Below the pieces are notes generated by a model. The model was not told where the DNA came from and ran no database searches. It was given only the letters and a program-made list of their open reading frames with translations. This document shows positions 19,588 through 27,874 of a DNA stretch of 64,000 nucleotides, piece by piece. How positions within the stretch are numbered: the stretch's first letter is position 1; the number at the start of each line of letters is the position of its first letter. The stretch is from positions 1-64,000 of the forward strand of contig CAKROE010000002.1 of the NCBI GenBank assembly GCA_934371915.1, read 5' to 3'. Source of the stretch: an uncultured Blautia sp. Lineage in GTDB: Bacteria > Bacillota > Clostridia > Lachnospirales > Lachnospiraceae. A program made the position numbers and the translations under genes.

Positions 19588-20219
19588 AAATTAATGCCAG
19601 ACAATTAAATTTATATGCTGTCACTGACCGGAGCTGGCTGAAGCCAGACGAAACACTTGCCTCTGTCACAGAAGAACTTCTGAAAGCAGGTGTTACCTGC
19701 GTACAGATTCGTGAAAAGCATATGTCCGATGAAGAAGTTCTTAAGGAGGCCTCCTCTCTGAAAGATTTATGTGAACGTTATCAGGTTCCGCTGATCATCA
19801 ATGACCGTCCGGATCTTGCAAAAAAAGTCGGAGCCTCCGGTGTTCATGTCGGTCTTTCCGATATGGGAATCCAGAAAGCCCGTAATCTTCTCGGAGAGAA
19901 TTTTATCATTGGCGGAAGCGCCCATAATGTTGAAGAAGCACTTGCCGCCGAAGCTGCCGGTGCTGATTATCTCGGATGTGGTGCTGTCTTTGGAAGTACG
20001 ACAAAGACCAATGTAACACAACTTCCCATCGAAACTTTAAAAGCAATCTGTGAGGCAGTAACGATTCCGGTCGTTGCGATCGGCGGTGTAAACAATGATA
20101 ATCTTCCGCTCCTTGCAGGAAGCGGAATTGCCGGCGTTGCCGTAGTCAGCGGACTTTTCAGACCGACAGACAAAACTGCTGCTGTCAGACATTTTCTTGA
20201 CCAGCTGAAAAAGATATAA
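19584..20219 (+). CDS. thiE: Thiamine phosphate synthase
   Basis: 211 residues. It joins hydroxymethylpyrimidine pyrophosphate and thiazole phosphate to thiamine phosphate. Signatures are VQIREK, INDRPDLA, GVHVG, GADYLGCGAVFGSTTK and VAIGGVN of the TIM barrel. Overlaps thiM by 4 bases (ATGA), so it is translationally coupled. Confidence 0.96.
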   Translation: MKINARQLNLYAVTDRSWLKPDETLASVTEELLKAGVTCVQIREKHMSDEEVLKEASSLKDLCERYQVPLIINDRPDLAKKVGASGVHVGLSDMGIQKARNLLGENFIIGGSAHNVEEALAAEAAGADYLGCGAVFGSTTKTNVTQLPIETLKAICEAVTIPVVAIGGVNNDNLPLLAGSGIAGVAVVSGLFRPTDKTAAVRHFLDQLKKI

Positions 20220-20259
20220 CTTTTAATATTATATCCCAACCGAATAAGGACAAAACATT

Positions 20260-21045
20260 ATGAAAACTGTATTAACAATTGCCGGCAGTGACTGCAGCGG
20301 TGGTGCAGGTATCCAGGCCGACATCAAAACAATGATCATGAACGGGGTTTATGCCATGAGTGCGATCACCGCCCTGACCGCACAAAATACAACCGGTGTT
20401 TACGGAATCCAGGAGACATCTCCTGAATTTCTCGATAATCAGCTCGATTGTATCTTTACAGATATCTTTCCGGATGCCGTCAAGATCGGCATGCTCTCTT
20501 CTTCTGAGATCATGTGCCACGTAGCTTCCAGGCTGCATCACTATCATGCCCGCCATATTGTTCTGGATCCGGTCATGGTCTCCACCAGCGGTCATCGTCT
20601 GATGGACAAAGCTGCAGAAGAAACGCTCCAGAAAGAACTTTTTCCACTTGCTGAGATCATCACACCAAATATTCCGGAGGCGGAAACTCTTACCGGAATG
20701 CGGATCACTGATGCTGCTTCTATGGAAAAAGCAGCACATATGCTCTATGAAAGATTTCATGTTTCCGTGCTTCTGAAAGGCGGACATCGTATTAATGATG
20801 CCAACGATCTTCTTTATACAGACGAACATGGTATCTGGATGCACGGTAAACGCATCGATAATCCAAACACCCATGGCACCGGCTGTACACTCTCAAGTGC
20901 GATTGCCTCAAATCTTGCCAGAGGTTTTTCACTCGAAGAAGCTGTGCGCCGTTCTAAACAGTATCTGACCGATGCCCTGAAATCACAGATGAATCTCGGT
21001 CATGGTTCCGGTCCGCTTGATCACACGCTCGGACGAATCAAATAG
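20260..21045 (+). CDS. thiD: Bifunctional hydroxymethylpyrimidine kinase/phosphomethylpyrimidine kinase
   Basis: 261 residues. [18 protein letters not shown] at residues 6-23 is the ThiD substrate loop, [11 protein letters not shown] is the conserved central motif and [15 protein letters not shown] holds the catalytic Asp/Gly/Cys loop region. It phosphorylates HMP and HMP-P, linking ThiC to ThiE. Confidence 0.96.
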   Translation: MKTVLTIAGSDCSGGAGIQADIKTMIMNGVYAMSAITALTAQNTTGVYGIQETSPEFLDNQLDCIFTDIFPDAVKIGMLSSSEIMCHVASRLHHYHARHIVLDPVMVSTSGHRLMDKAAEETLQKELFPLAEIITPNIPEAETLTGMRITDAASMEKAAHMLYERFHVSVLLKGGHRINDANDLLYTDEHGIWMHGKRIDNPNTHGTGCTLSSAIASNLARGFSLEEAVRRSKQYLTDALKSQMNLGHGSGPLDHTLGRIK

Positions 21046-21118
21046 CGATGATCCACCACAGGATCTGTCGTCTCTCAATGCAAACAACTATCATTTACAT
21101 AAAAGGAGAACATATCAT

Positions 21119-22429
21119 ATGACAAATTACACAACACAGATGGATGCAGCCCGCAAAGGGATCGTAACTCCGCAGATCAAAACCGTTGCAGAAAAAGAAC
21201 ACATGCCGGTTGAAAAATTAATGGAACTGGTCGCAGAAGGTAAAGTTGCGATCTGTGCCAACAAACATCACACCTGTCTTGAGCCGGAGGGCGTCGGCAG
21301 CATGCTCCGCACAAAAATCAATGTAAATCTCGGTGTTTCCAGGGACTGCAAAGATTATGATATCGAAATGCAGAAAGTCATGAAGGCTGTTGATCTCGGT
21401 GCAGAAGCAATCATGGATCTTTCCAGCCATGGAAATACACAGCCGTTCCGTCAGAAACTTACTCATGAATGTCCTGCCATGATCGGAACCGTTCCGGTAT
21501 ACGACAGCGTCATTCACTACCAGCGTGATCTCTCTGAACTGACTGCGCATGATTTCATTGATGTAATTCGTCTCCACGCAGAAGACGGTGTGGACTTTGT
21601 CACTCTTCACTGTGGAATCACCCGAAAAACCATCGAACAGATCAAAAAACATAAACGTAAAATGAACATTGTAAGCCGTGGTGGAAGCCTTGTCTTTGCA
21701 TGGATGAGCATGACCGGCGAAGAAAATCCTTTCTATGAATATTTCGACGAAATCCTTGATATCTGCGAAGAGCACGATGTCACTATCTCACTTGGCGATG
21801 CCTGCCGTCCGGGATGTCTGGCTGATGCCACGGATGTCTGCCAGATTGAAGAACTTGTCCGCCTCGGTGAGCTTACCAAACGTGCCTGGGACCACAATGT
21901 TCAGGTTATGGTCGAAGGTCCGGGTCATGTCCCGCTTGATCAGGTTGCTGCCAATATGAAAGTTCAGCAGACCATCTGCATGGGTGCTCCTTTCTATGTA
22001 CTTGGACCTCTTGTTACAGACATTGCGCCTGGTTATGACCACATTACTGCTGCCATCGGCGGCGCCGTAGCTGCCATGAACGGTGCAGCTTTCCTTTGCT
22101 ATGTCACACCTGCAGAACATCTTGCACTTCCGAACGTAGAAGACGTAAAACAGGGCATTATTGCATCCAAAATTGCAGCACACGCTGCCGACATTGCAAA
22201 AGGAATCCCACATGCCAGAGACATTGATGACAAAATGGCTGATGCCCGCCGTGTTCTCGACTGGGATGCACAGTTTGCATGTGCTCTCGATCCGGAAACT
22301 GCAAAAGCCATCCGTGATGACCGTCTGCCGGAAGATGATCACAGCGATACCTGCAGTATGTGTGGTAAATTCTGTGCCGTCCGCAGCATGAACAAGGCAC
22401 TTGCCGGTGAGCACATCGACATCCTTTAA
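21119..22429 (+). CDS. thiC: Phosphomethylpyrimidine synthase ThiC
   Basis: 436 residues from the ATG at 21119 with AAAAGGAG upstream; the reading frame is open back to 21002 but that part overlaps thiD. It makes HMP-P from aminoimidazole ribotide by radical SAM chemistry. The C-terminal [15 protein letters not shown] holds the unusual CxxCx4C cluster site. Other marks are [11 protein letters not shown] and [10 protein letters not shown]. As no thiazole synthesis genes follow, the operon combines de novo pyrimidine with salvaged thiazole. Confidence 0.97.
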   Translation: MTNYTTQMDAARKGIVTPQIKTVAEKEHMPVEKLMELVAEGKVAICANKHHTCLEPEGVGSMLRTKINVNLGVSRDCKDYDIEMQKVMKAVDLGAEAIMDLSSHGNTQPFRQKLTHECPAMIGTVPVYDSVIHYQRDLSELTAHDFIDVIRLHAEDGVDFVTLHCGITRKTIEQIKKHKRKMNIVSRGGSLVFAWMSMTGEENPFYEYFDEILDICEEHDVTISLGDACRPGCLADATDVCQIEELVRLGELTKRAWDHNVQVMVEGPGHVPLDQVAANMKVQQTICMGAPFYVLGPLVTDIAPGYDHITAAIGGAVAAMNGAAFLCYVTPAEHLALPNVEDVKQGIIASKIAAHAADIAKGIPHARDIDDKMADARRVLDWDAQFACALDPETAKAIRDDRLPEDDHSDTCSMCGKFCAVRSMNKALAGEHIDIL

Positions 22430-22461
22430 TTTCTTCTGCTAAAACAAATATCTTAAAAACT

Positions 22462-23937
22462 TCACATCCGGCTGCGAAGCCATCCGACAGCCAGCATAGA
22501 ACCGGGGATCATAAAAAGCCACAGAAGAGGCTGATATGGGTCTCCGGTTTTTGGATGTGTGGATGCCGGCCTGCTCTCCGCCTGCTCACTTCCCGTTTCT
22601 CCATCAATATCGGAGGTTGTCTCTTCCTGTTTTTCTTCTTCCGATGCCTTTACCTGTATTTCGGACTGCGCAATCTTTGTCTGCTCTCCTGTTTCCAGAG
22701 TTGTCACTGAAACTTCATTGACCAGCTTCTGGTCTTCCAGACCTTCCGGCAATGTCACGACCGCTTCCAGACCGAAAGCTTCTCCGGGTGCGATCTGTTC
22801 AATCTTTGCCTTTGTTTTGGCTTTATTCAATGTGACTCCTTCTTTTTCCAGAAATCTCACCGGCACATTTCCGAGCTGAAAACGCTCCGTCGTAACAACC
22901 GAATGTAATGTTCGCTCTCCGGTATTTCTGATGCAGATCAGAAAACGGATCTCATCCCCCGGAACTGCCATGGAACAGTCTGCGGTTTTGGTAACCTCAA
23001 ATGCCGCCTGCAACGCCTGTATCTGCGTCACCAGCTCTGTATTTTTTACGATTTCTTCTGTTTCCTCAGTCTCATTTTCAGCAGATACTTTGCCGGCTGT
23101 CGCTGTCAGCTTTAATAAAACGGCATTTGTTCTGTCTTCGGGCAGATGCACCGTCAGATACAGAATCTTTGTTGCACTCATCTCAAGTTTCTCTATATAT
23201 GCAGTATTTCCCACCGCATCTTCTGTACCTTCCGACCACTCTCCTGACAGACCATTCTCAGAAAAATTATAGCTGATTCTTATATCTTTAAGGTCACATT
23301 CTCCTGTATTTTCTGCAGTTATCGTATAGACCAGATCACTTCCTGCTTTTATTGTATCATCTTCAGCCTGAACTGACAGGCTCAGATCCGCCTGTAAATT
23401 TGTATCTGTATCACCACTGCTATCGGAAAATGAATCCGCATTTTCATTTTCCGAAGACAGATTGTCTGAAATTTCCTCTGAATCTTCGCTTCCGATCCGC
23501 GGCAATGCATTATCCGGGAGTTCTGCTTCCTCCAGAAGTTCTGCCTCATTCGAAAGTTCAGTCTCATCCATAATGATATCCACATCCGAATTTTGTATTT
23601 CATCTGTAATCACATCTATATCCTTAGCTTCTACACCCACAGTCTCTGGCGCGCCCACAATTCCCTCTATTACCTTTTCCATTGCATTCATTTCGCTGGT
23701 TTCACTTGCGGTCTTCACTGATTTTCTCACAACAGCCTTTTCCGCCCCTGTGCTTTCCTCTATGCGTTCGCCTGCATCTATCTGATATCCGTCCTTCTGT
23801 CCTTCATCTGTTTCAAAGACCGCCTCCGCCGCATAAACCGGTGCCTCTTTCCACATATATCCGCTTCCCGCCGACATCCCGACAAAAAAAAATGCCATAC
23901 CTGCTGCCGTTATTTTTTTCATAATTCTGTTTTTCAT
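22462..23937 (-). CDS. Cell-wall-anchored surface protein with DUF11-like repeats
   Basis: 491 residues. A signal peptide (KKITAAGMAFFFVGMSAGSG) is followed by a long Glu/Ser/Asp-rich low-complexity region (about 35-175), then two immunoglobulin-like regions resembling DUF11 repeats (DLKDIRISYNFSENG ... and AAFEVTKTADCSM ... GERTLHSVV). The C-terminus reads HPKTGDPYQP, a hydrophobic helix and RSRM, so it is a sortase substrate with a variant (H/S)PKTG signal. Function unknown; adhesion or display is an inference. No sortase gene is nearby. Confidence 0.8.
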   Translation of the reverse strand: MKNRIMKKITAAGMAFFFVGMSAGSGYMWKEAPVYAAEAVFETDEGQKDGYQIDAGERIEESTGAEKAVVRKSVKTASETSEMNAMEKVIEGIVGAPETVGVEAKDIDVITDEIQNSDVDIIMDETELSNEAELLEEAELPDNALPRIGSEDSEEISDNLSSENENADSFSDSSGDTDTNLQADLSLSVQAEDDTIKAGSDLVYTITAENTGECDLKDIRISYNFSENGLSGEWSEGTEDAVGNTAYIEKLEMSATKILYLTVHLPEDRTNAVLLKLTATAGKVSAENETEETEEIVKNTELVTQIQALQAAFEVTKTADCSMAVPGDEIRFLICIRNTGERTLHSVVTTERFQLGNVPVRFLEKEGVTLNKAKTKAKIEQIAPGEAFGLEAVVTLPEGLEDQKLVNEVSVTTLETGEQTKIAQSEIQVKASEEEKQEETTSDIDGETGSEQAESRPASTHPKTGDPYQPLLWLFMIPGSMLAVGWLRSRM

Positions 23938-24081
23938 AAAAAACTCCTTTTCACTTCAAAAAAACTTCAGACAAATAGCTTCAAATAATAAAACACCTGT
24001 ATTGTCCCTCAGTCCATAGGCATTTCCCCTTTCAGTTTGCATTCTTCATGGGATCATTGTCGAAATGACGATTGAAAGTTA

Positions 24082-24105
24082 TGAATTTCAAAGAACTGAA
24101 ATTCA
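24082..24105. promoter_or_regulatory. Perfect inverted repeat upstream of the surface protein gene
   Basis: TGAATTTCA and TGAAATTCA, 9 bp each, are separated by 6 bases in the ~400-base gap 23938-24346. It is a candidate operator. The same gap also holds closely spaced CTTTAAG/CTTTAGA direct repeats near 24165-24210. Confidence 0.4.
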
Positions 24106-24248
24106 GATAAGCACACTTTAGCACGTTTCGGTCCAGACTACAAGAGCCTGTAAAAATTAAAGAGTTTCTTTAAGTTTTCTTTAGAAGTTTTATTTTTCTT
24201 TTAGATTTAGTACACAGTTTAAACATATTTCCTGCTTATAATAGGTCT

Positions 24249-24332
24249 TGGATAGATGAATAACCACTCTCTATCTCCCCCCTCAAAAAGTTAAGGAAAC
24301 AAGCCGCCTGCATAGAGGCGGCTTTTCCTTTG
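24249..24332 (+). ncRNA. Possible small RNA ending in a strong hairpin
   Basis: A TATAAT box at about 24236-24241 (poor -35) precedes ~85 bases containing a GATAGA/TCTATC stem and then AAGCCGCC-GGCGGCTTTT at 24301-24327, a strong intrinsic terminator. No open reading frame is visible. The hairpin could equally serve only as the bidirectional terminator of the minus-strand gene upstream. Confidence 0.35.
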
Positions 24333-24346
24333 CTCTTTTCATTCTG

Positions 24347-25225
24347 TTACTCCGCTATGGTAATGCTCCATGTATTTCTGTATTCACGACCACTTTCCAG
24401 ATGAAGCAGATTCGGCTGCGTCTCCAGATCTTCCGTGATTCCCTTTCGGGACGGAAGCGAGCTCCACGGCTCTATGCAGACATAATTTACTTCCATTTTC
24501 GGCCAGTGCCAGATTCCAAGATAATTCATATCCTCATAAGCCACACAGATCTTCCGGCTGTCTTTTTTGCTCTCGATCACAAGACGTTTCGGCATCTCAT
24601 TCAAAACGATCGCATCCCTGTCAAACAGTCCATGCTGCAACGGCAGATAACGATCATCAACAAGTGGCACCGGCACCGTATTTTCCGTCACAAAGCAATC
24701 ATCTGACAAAACCACCTGGCTCAACTGTGCATTTTCTCCAAAATCAATGCGATAATCTTCAAATGCCAGTCCTTCCGCAATCGGAACGCAGAATCCCGGA
24801 TGACCACCAATTCCGAAATATATCGTCTTTGTGTCCTTATTTCTGACCTGATATGTAATCCGGAGCATTTCTCCTATAAGTTTCCAGCAAATATCTAGTT
24901 CAAACAAAAACGGATAACGTTGCTCCGTCTCCGGTGTATTCTGAAGTCTCAGAACCAGCTCGTCTTCTTTTTTCTCCACCAGATTCATCTCCATATATGG
25001 CAGAAATCCATGAATATCCATATGATACGTTTTTCCCTGATAACGATACTGTCCGTCCGTCATCCGCCCGATATATGGAAAAAGATTCGGCCCTCTGTCC
25101 GTCCACGAAGCCGCATCTCCCTGCCACAGATATTCCTTTCCTTCTGCATCCTGTATAGAACGGAGTTCTCCTCCTTTTGAGGAAATTTCTACAGATAATT
25201 TCGAATTACTGATTTTATAATTCAT
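24347..25225 (-). CDS. Aldose 1-epimerase family protein
   Basis: 292 residues of the galactose mutarotase-like fold, LacX/YeaD-type branch. FPYIGRMTDGQYRYQGKTY and DIHGFLPYM carry the conserved Arg and His, FGIGGHPGFCVP the second His, and CIEPWSSLPSR the catalytic Glu. It probably interconverts anomers of a sugar or sugar phosphate. It stands alone with its own ribosome binding site. Confidence 0.9.
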   Translation of the reverse strand: MNYKISNSKLSVEISSKGGELRSIQDAEGKEYLWQGDAASWTDRGPNLFPYIGRMTDGQYRYQGKTYHMDIHGFLPYMEMNLVEKKEDELVLRLQNTPETEQRYPFLFELDICWKLIGEMLRITYQVRNKDTKTIYFGIGGHPGFCVPIAEGLAFEDYRIDFGENAQLSQVVLSDDCFVTENTVPVPLVDDRYLPLQHGLFDRDAIVLNEMPKRLVIESKKDSRKICVAYEDMNYLGIWHWPKMEVNYVCIEPWSSLPSRKGITEDLETQPNLLHLESGREYRNTWSITIAE

Positions 25226-25277
25226 GCTGCACCCCCTTATTTTCTCTCAGTATAACATGCACACTGCAAGGTTTCTA

Positions 25278-25420
25278 GTTACTGTTCACTCCGTTCACAG
25301 TAACTTGGTCAAAATCCATTCCAAATCACCTTCGGTGATGGGATTTTGCCCCGTATGTCTCGGGATTTTGCCATTATTCATGGCAAAACACCTCGCGGAA
25401 TACTACCTGTAAACAGTAAC
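25278..25420. repeat. MITE-like palindromic repeat element
   Basis: The 143-base segment begins with GTTACTGTTCAC and ends with GTAAACAGTAAC, its near-inverse. Inside are three stacked hairpins: GTTACTGT/ACAGTAAC (25278-25304), CAAAATCC...GGATTTTG around a TCACC/GGTGA loop, and GATTTTGCCAT/ATGGCAAAAC. It has no coding capacity and lies between two convergent-facing transcription units. It looks like a mobile or formerly mobile intergenic element. Confidence 0.55.
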
Positions 25421-25446
25421 GATTCTATCTTTTTACCTTAATTCCA

Positions 25447-25475
25447 TTGCAATTCCAGCTCCATTCTTTTATAAT
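25447..25475 (+). promoter_or_regulatory. SigA-type promoter of arcC-eutJ
   Basis: TTGCAA and TATAAT with a 17-base spacer, ending 60 bases before the arcC start. Confidence 0.7.
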
Positions 25476-25534
25476 AGAAAATTATAGAAAACATCTTCAT
25501 TTACACCAAAAATGAAAAGAAACGAGGAATCCAT

Positions 25535-26467
25535 ATGAGCGAAAAAACAGTTGTTGTTGCTCTTGGTCACAAAGCCCTTGGCACAACACTTCCTGAACAG
25601 AAAACGGCTACCCGTGAAGCAGCAAAAGCAATTGCAGACCTTGTAGAAGAAGGTGCAAATGTTGTTATTTCCCATAGCAACGGCCCGCAGGTCGGCATGA
25701 TCCATACCGCAATGAACGAATTCGGAAAAGCACATCCGGATTATACCTTTGCCCCGATGTCCGTATGCTCTGCCATGAGTCAGGGTTATATCGGCTATGA
25801 CCTTCAGAATGCGATCCGCGCAGAGTTGCTTTCCCGCGGCATCTACAAACCGGTTGCAACCATCCTGACACAGGTTGTCATTGATCCATATGACGAAGCA
25901 TTCGGCGAGCCGGAAAAAATCATCGGCCGTGTTCTTAATTCCGAAGAAGCTGAATCCGAAGAGGAAAAAGGTAATTTCGTTACAGAGACTGCAAAGGGTG
26001 AATACCGCAGAATCCTTGCAGCACCCAAACCGCAGAAAATTATCGAACTCGAAACCATCCGCACTCTTGCAAACGCAGGACAGGTTGTTATCGCTGCAGG
26101 CGGCGGCGGAATTCCGGTCATGGAACAGGGTATTGACCTTCACGGTGCAAGTGCCATCATCGAAAAAGACCTTGCCAGCGAACTTCTTGCAGAAGAACTT
26201 GATGCAGATACACTTCTGATCCTCACAAGTGTCGAAAAAGTCAGCCTCAACAAAGATACAGACAGTGAAACTCTGCTGGGTACTGTTTCTGTGGACGATG
26301 CCAACAAATACATCGCAGAAAACCAGTTCGCTGCAGGTTCCATGCTTCCAAAGATCGAAGCAGCCGTATCCTTTGCATCCAAAGGCAGCGGTCACCGCAC
26401 TATCATCACCGACATCGCCCATGCAAAAGACGGTTATCGTGAAAAAACAGGTACCATTATCAAATAA
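25535..26467 (+). CDS. arcC: Carbamate kinase
   Basis: 310 residues, the usual length. It makes ATP from carbamoyl phosphate and ADP in fermentative arginine, agmatine or purine (allantoin) breakdown. Signatures are SHSNGPQVG, FAPMSVCSAMSQGYIGY, AAGGGGIPV and KDLASELLAEEL. No arginine deiminase or transcarbamylase is adjacent; the only partner is eutJ 20 bases downstream. Confidence 0.96.
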   Translation: MSEKTVVVALGHKALGTTLPEQKTATREAAKAIADLVEEGANVVISHSNGPQVGMIHTAMNEFGKAHPDYTFAPMSVCSAMSQGYIGYDLQNAIRAELLSRGIYKPVATILTQVVIDPYDEAFGEPEKIIGRVLNSEEAESEEEKGNFVTETAKGEYRRILAAPKPQKIIELETIRTLANAGQVVIAAGGGGIPVMEQGIDLHGASAIIEKDLASELLAEELDADTLLILTSVEKVSLNKDTDSETLLGTVSVDDANKYIAENQFAAGSMLPKIEAAVSFASKGSGHRTIITDIAHAKDGYREKTGTIIK

Positions 26468-26487
26468 ACAGCATTGGAGCTACATAC

Positions 26488-27327
26488 ATGGAACTGAAAA
26501 ACCGAACTTTATCTAATTTTGCAGAACTGGTCGAATCCGGCGAATGCAAAAAATTCCGGGGACGCCTGAAGGTGGGTGTTGACCTTGGTACTGCCAATAC
26601 AGTCCTTGCCGTTGTCGATACGAATAACCGCCCGATTGCAGGCATCTCCGCACCATCTCATGCGATTCAGGATGGTGTGATCGTAAACTATTATGAATCC
26701 GTCCAGCTTGTCACCAGGCTCAAAGCAGAACTGGAAGAAAGACTCGGTGTCGAGCTTCCTTATGCCGCTGCTGCGATCCCTCCGGGAGTTTCTGAAGGCA
26801 GCGTCAAGAGCATCGGATATGTACTGGAAGGTGCCGGATTTGAAGTTACCAACATCGTAGACGAGCCGACAGCCGCTGCTGCCGTGCTGAAGATCACCGA
26901 TGGAGCCGTTGTCGATGTCGGCGGCGGAACGACCGGCATCAGTATCCTCAAAGACGGTCAGGTCATCTACACAGACGACGAAGCCACAGGCGGCAGCCAT
27001 ATGACTATGACCGTTGCCGGACATTATCGCATCCCATACGAAGAAGCCGAAGTCCTCAAGACCACTCCGGAAAAAGAAGAAGAAATCTTCCCGGTCATCA
27101 AAGCCGTAATCGAAAAAATGGCTACGATCACAGAGAAATTTCTCCACGGATATCAGGTTCCGGCGGTTTACGTCGTTGGTGGTTCCGCAAGTTTCCGTGA
27201 ATTTACCACCGTATTCGAAAAGAAGCTTGGTCTTCCGGTCTACCGCCCGGTTCATCCGCTTCTCGTAACACCACTCGGCATCGCATATTACTGCGACCTG
27301 CCACCGGTAACACCTAAGAAAAAATAA
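26488..27327 (+). CDS. eutJ: EutJ-like actin-fold ATPase
   Basis: 279 residues of the Hsp70/actin superfamily, of full EutJ length. VGVDLGTANTVLAVVD is the phosphate-1 loop, VDVGGGTTGISILKDG phosphate-2, and VYVVGGSASFREF the adenosine motif; DEPTAAAAVL is also seen in DnaK-like proteins. EutJ is a putative chaperone or reactivating factor of ethanolamine microcompartments, but no other eut gene is in the window. Co-transcription with arcC suggests another role here. Confidence 0.88.
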   Translation: MELKNRTLSNFAELVESGECKKFRGRLKVGVDLGTANTVLAVVDTNNRPIAGISAPSHAIQDGVIVNYYESVQLVTRLKAELEERLGVELPYAAAAIPPGVSEGSVKSIGYVLEGAGFEVTNIVDEPTAAAAVLKITDGAVVDVGGGTTGISILKDGQVIYTDDEATGGSHMTMTVAGHYRIPYEEAEVLKTTPEKEEEIFPVIKAVIEKMATITEKFLHGYQVPAVYVVGGSASFREFTTVFEKKLGLPVYRPVHPLLVTPLGIAYYCDLPPVTPKKK

Positions 27328-27339
27328 TGCATACAAAAA

Positions 27340-27372
27340 CTGACGCACCCGTAACGGTGCGTCAGTTTTTTA
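27340..27372 (+). terminator. Intrinsic terminator after eutJ
   Basis: TGACGCACC and GGTGCGTCA form a 9-bp stem with a short loop, followed by a T-run at 27366-27371. Confidence 0.9.
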
Positions 27373-27395
27373 CCTTAACTAACTTCCTGTAAACC

Positions 27396-27563
27396 TTAAT
27401 CCTGCAAACTCTCACGAACTCTTTTTAACTCCCGTTCAAATTTTGCAAGCATTTTGTCATACTCTTTGTTTTTCAGCATCTCAATCTGTTCTTCCAGTTT
27501 AATCTCTTCCTTGCGCAGCTCATCTTTAAACTGAATATCGGTTGGCATATCATAACCCTCCAT
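27396..27563 (-). CDS. 55-residue charged microprotein
   Basis: It begins MEGYDMPTDIQFKDELRKEE and is almost entirely Lys/Glu/Leu rich after residue 12, predicting one long amphipathic helix or coiled coil. The ATG is preceded by AAAGGTGGG, a very strong ribosome binding site. There is no close neighbour on this strand except nrdD, which lies downstream-distal on the other side. No function can be given. Confidence 0.6.
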   Translation of the reverse strand: MEGYDMPTDIQFKDELRKEEIKLEEQIEMLKNKEYDKMLAKFERELKRVRESLQD

Positions 27564-27829
27564 ACAATCCCACCTTTCTGATTATCTGCGAACAATTAGT
27601 TCTGACTGTTATGTAATCATTATAGTGGATTCTTCATTTTCTGTAAACTCTATTCTTATGTCAAGGTACCTATTATTTTCCGAATTCTGCAGTTTGGAAA
27701 TCTGAGAGAAATTCTCAATGAATTTTAGAATTATATGTTCTATTCATACTTTAACAGGCATTTACAGGAATTGCAAATAGAATCGTTCAACAAATTTCAG
27801 CAAGCCCACGCAATAACAAACAAGAAAAA
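27564..27829. other. Intergenic stretch, nothing clear
   Basis: About 265 bases of AT-rich sequence between the microprotein and the nrdD terminator. It must hold the microprotein promoter on the minus strand (an ATTATAGTGG-containing region near 27620), but nothing else stands out. Confidence 0.4.
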
Positions 27830-27860
27830 AGAGAATCCGACATCTCTTGCCAGATTCTCT
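27830..27860 (-). terminator. Intrinsic terminator of nrdD
   Basis: AGAGAATC and GATTCTCT pair over 8 bp; on the minus strand the stem is followed by TTTTTTC. Confidence 0.8.
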
Positions 27861-27874
27861 CATTACTTCTATAT

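Noticed and set aside
25469..26422. 317-codon minus-strand frame opposite arcC
   Set aside because: Shadow of the clear carbamate kinase gene; Cys/Phe-rich antisense translation.
26509..27348. 279-codon minus-strand frame opposite eutJ
   Set aside because: Shadow of eutJ with no recognisable domain.
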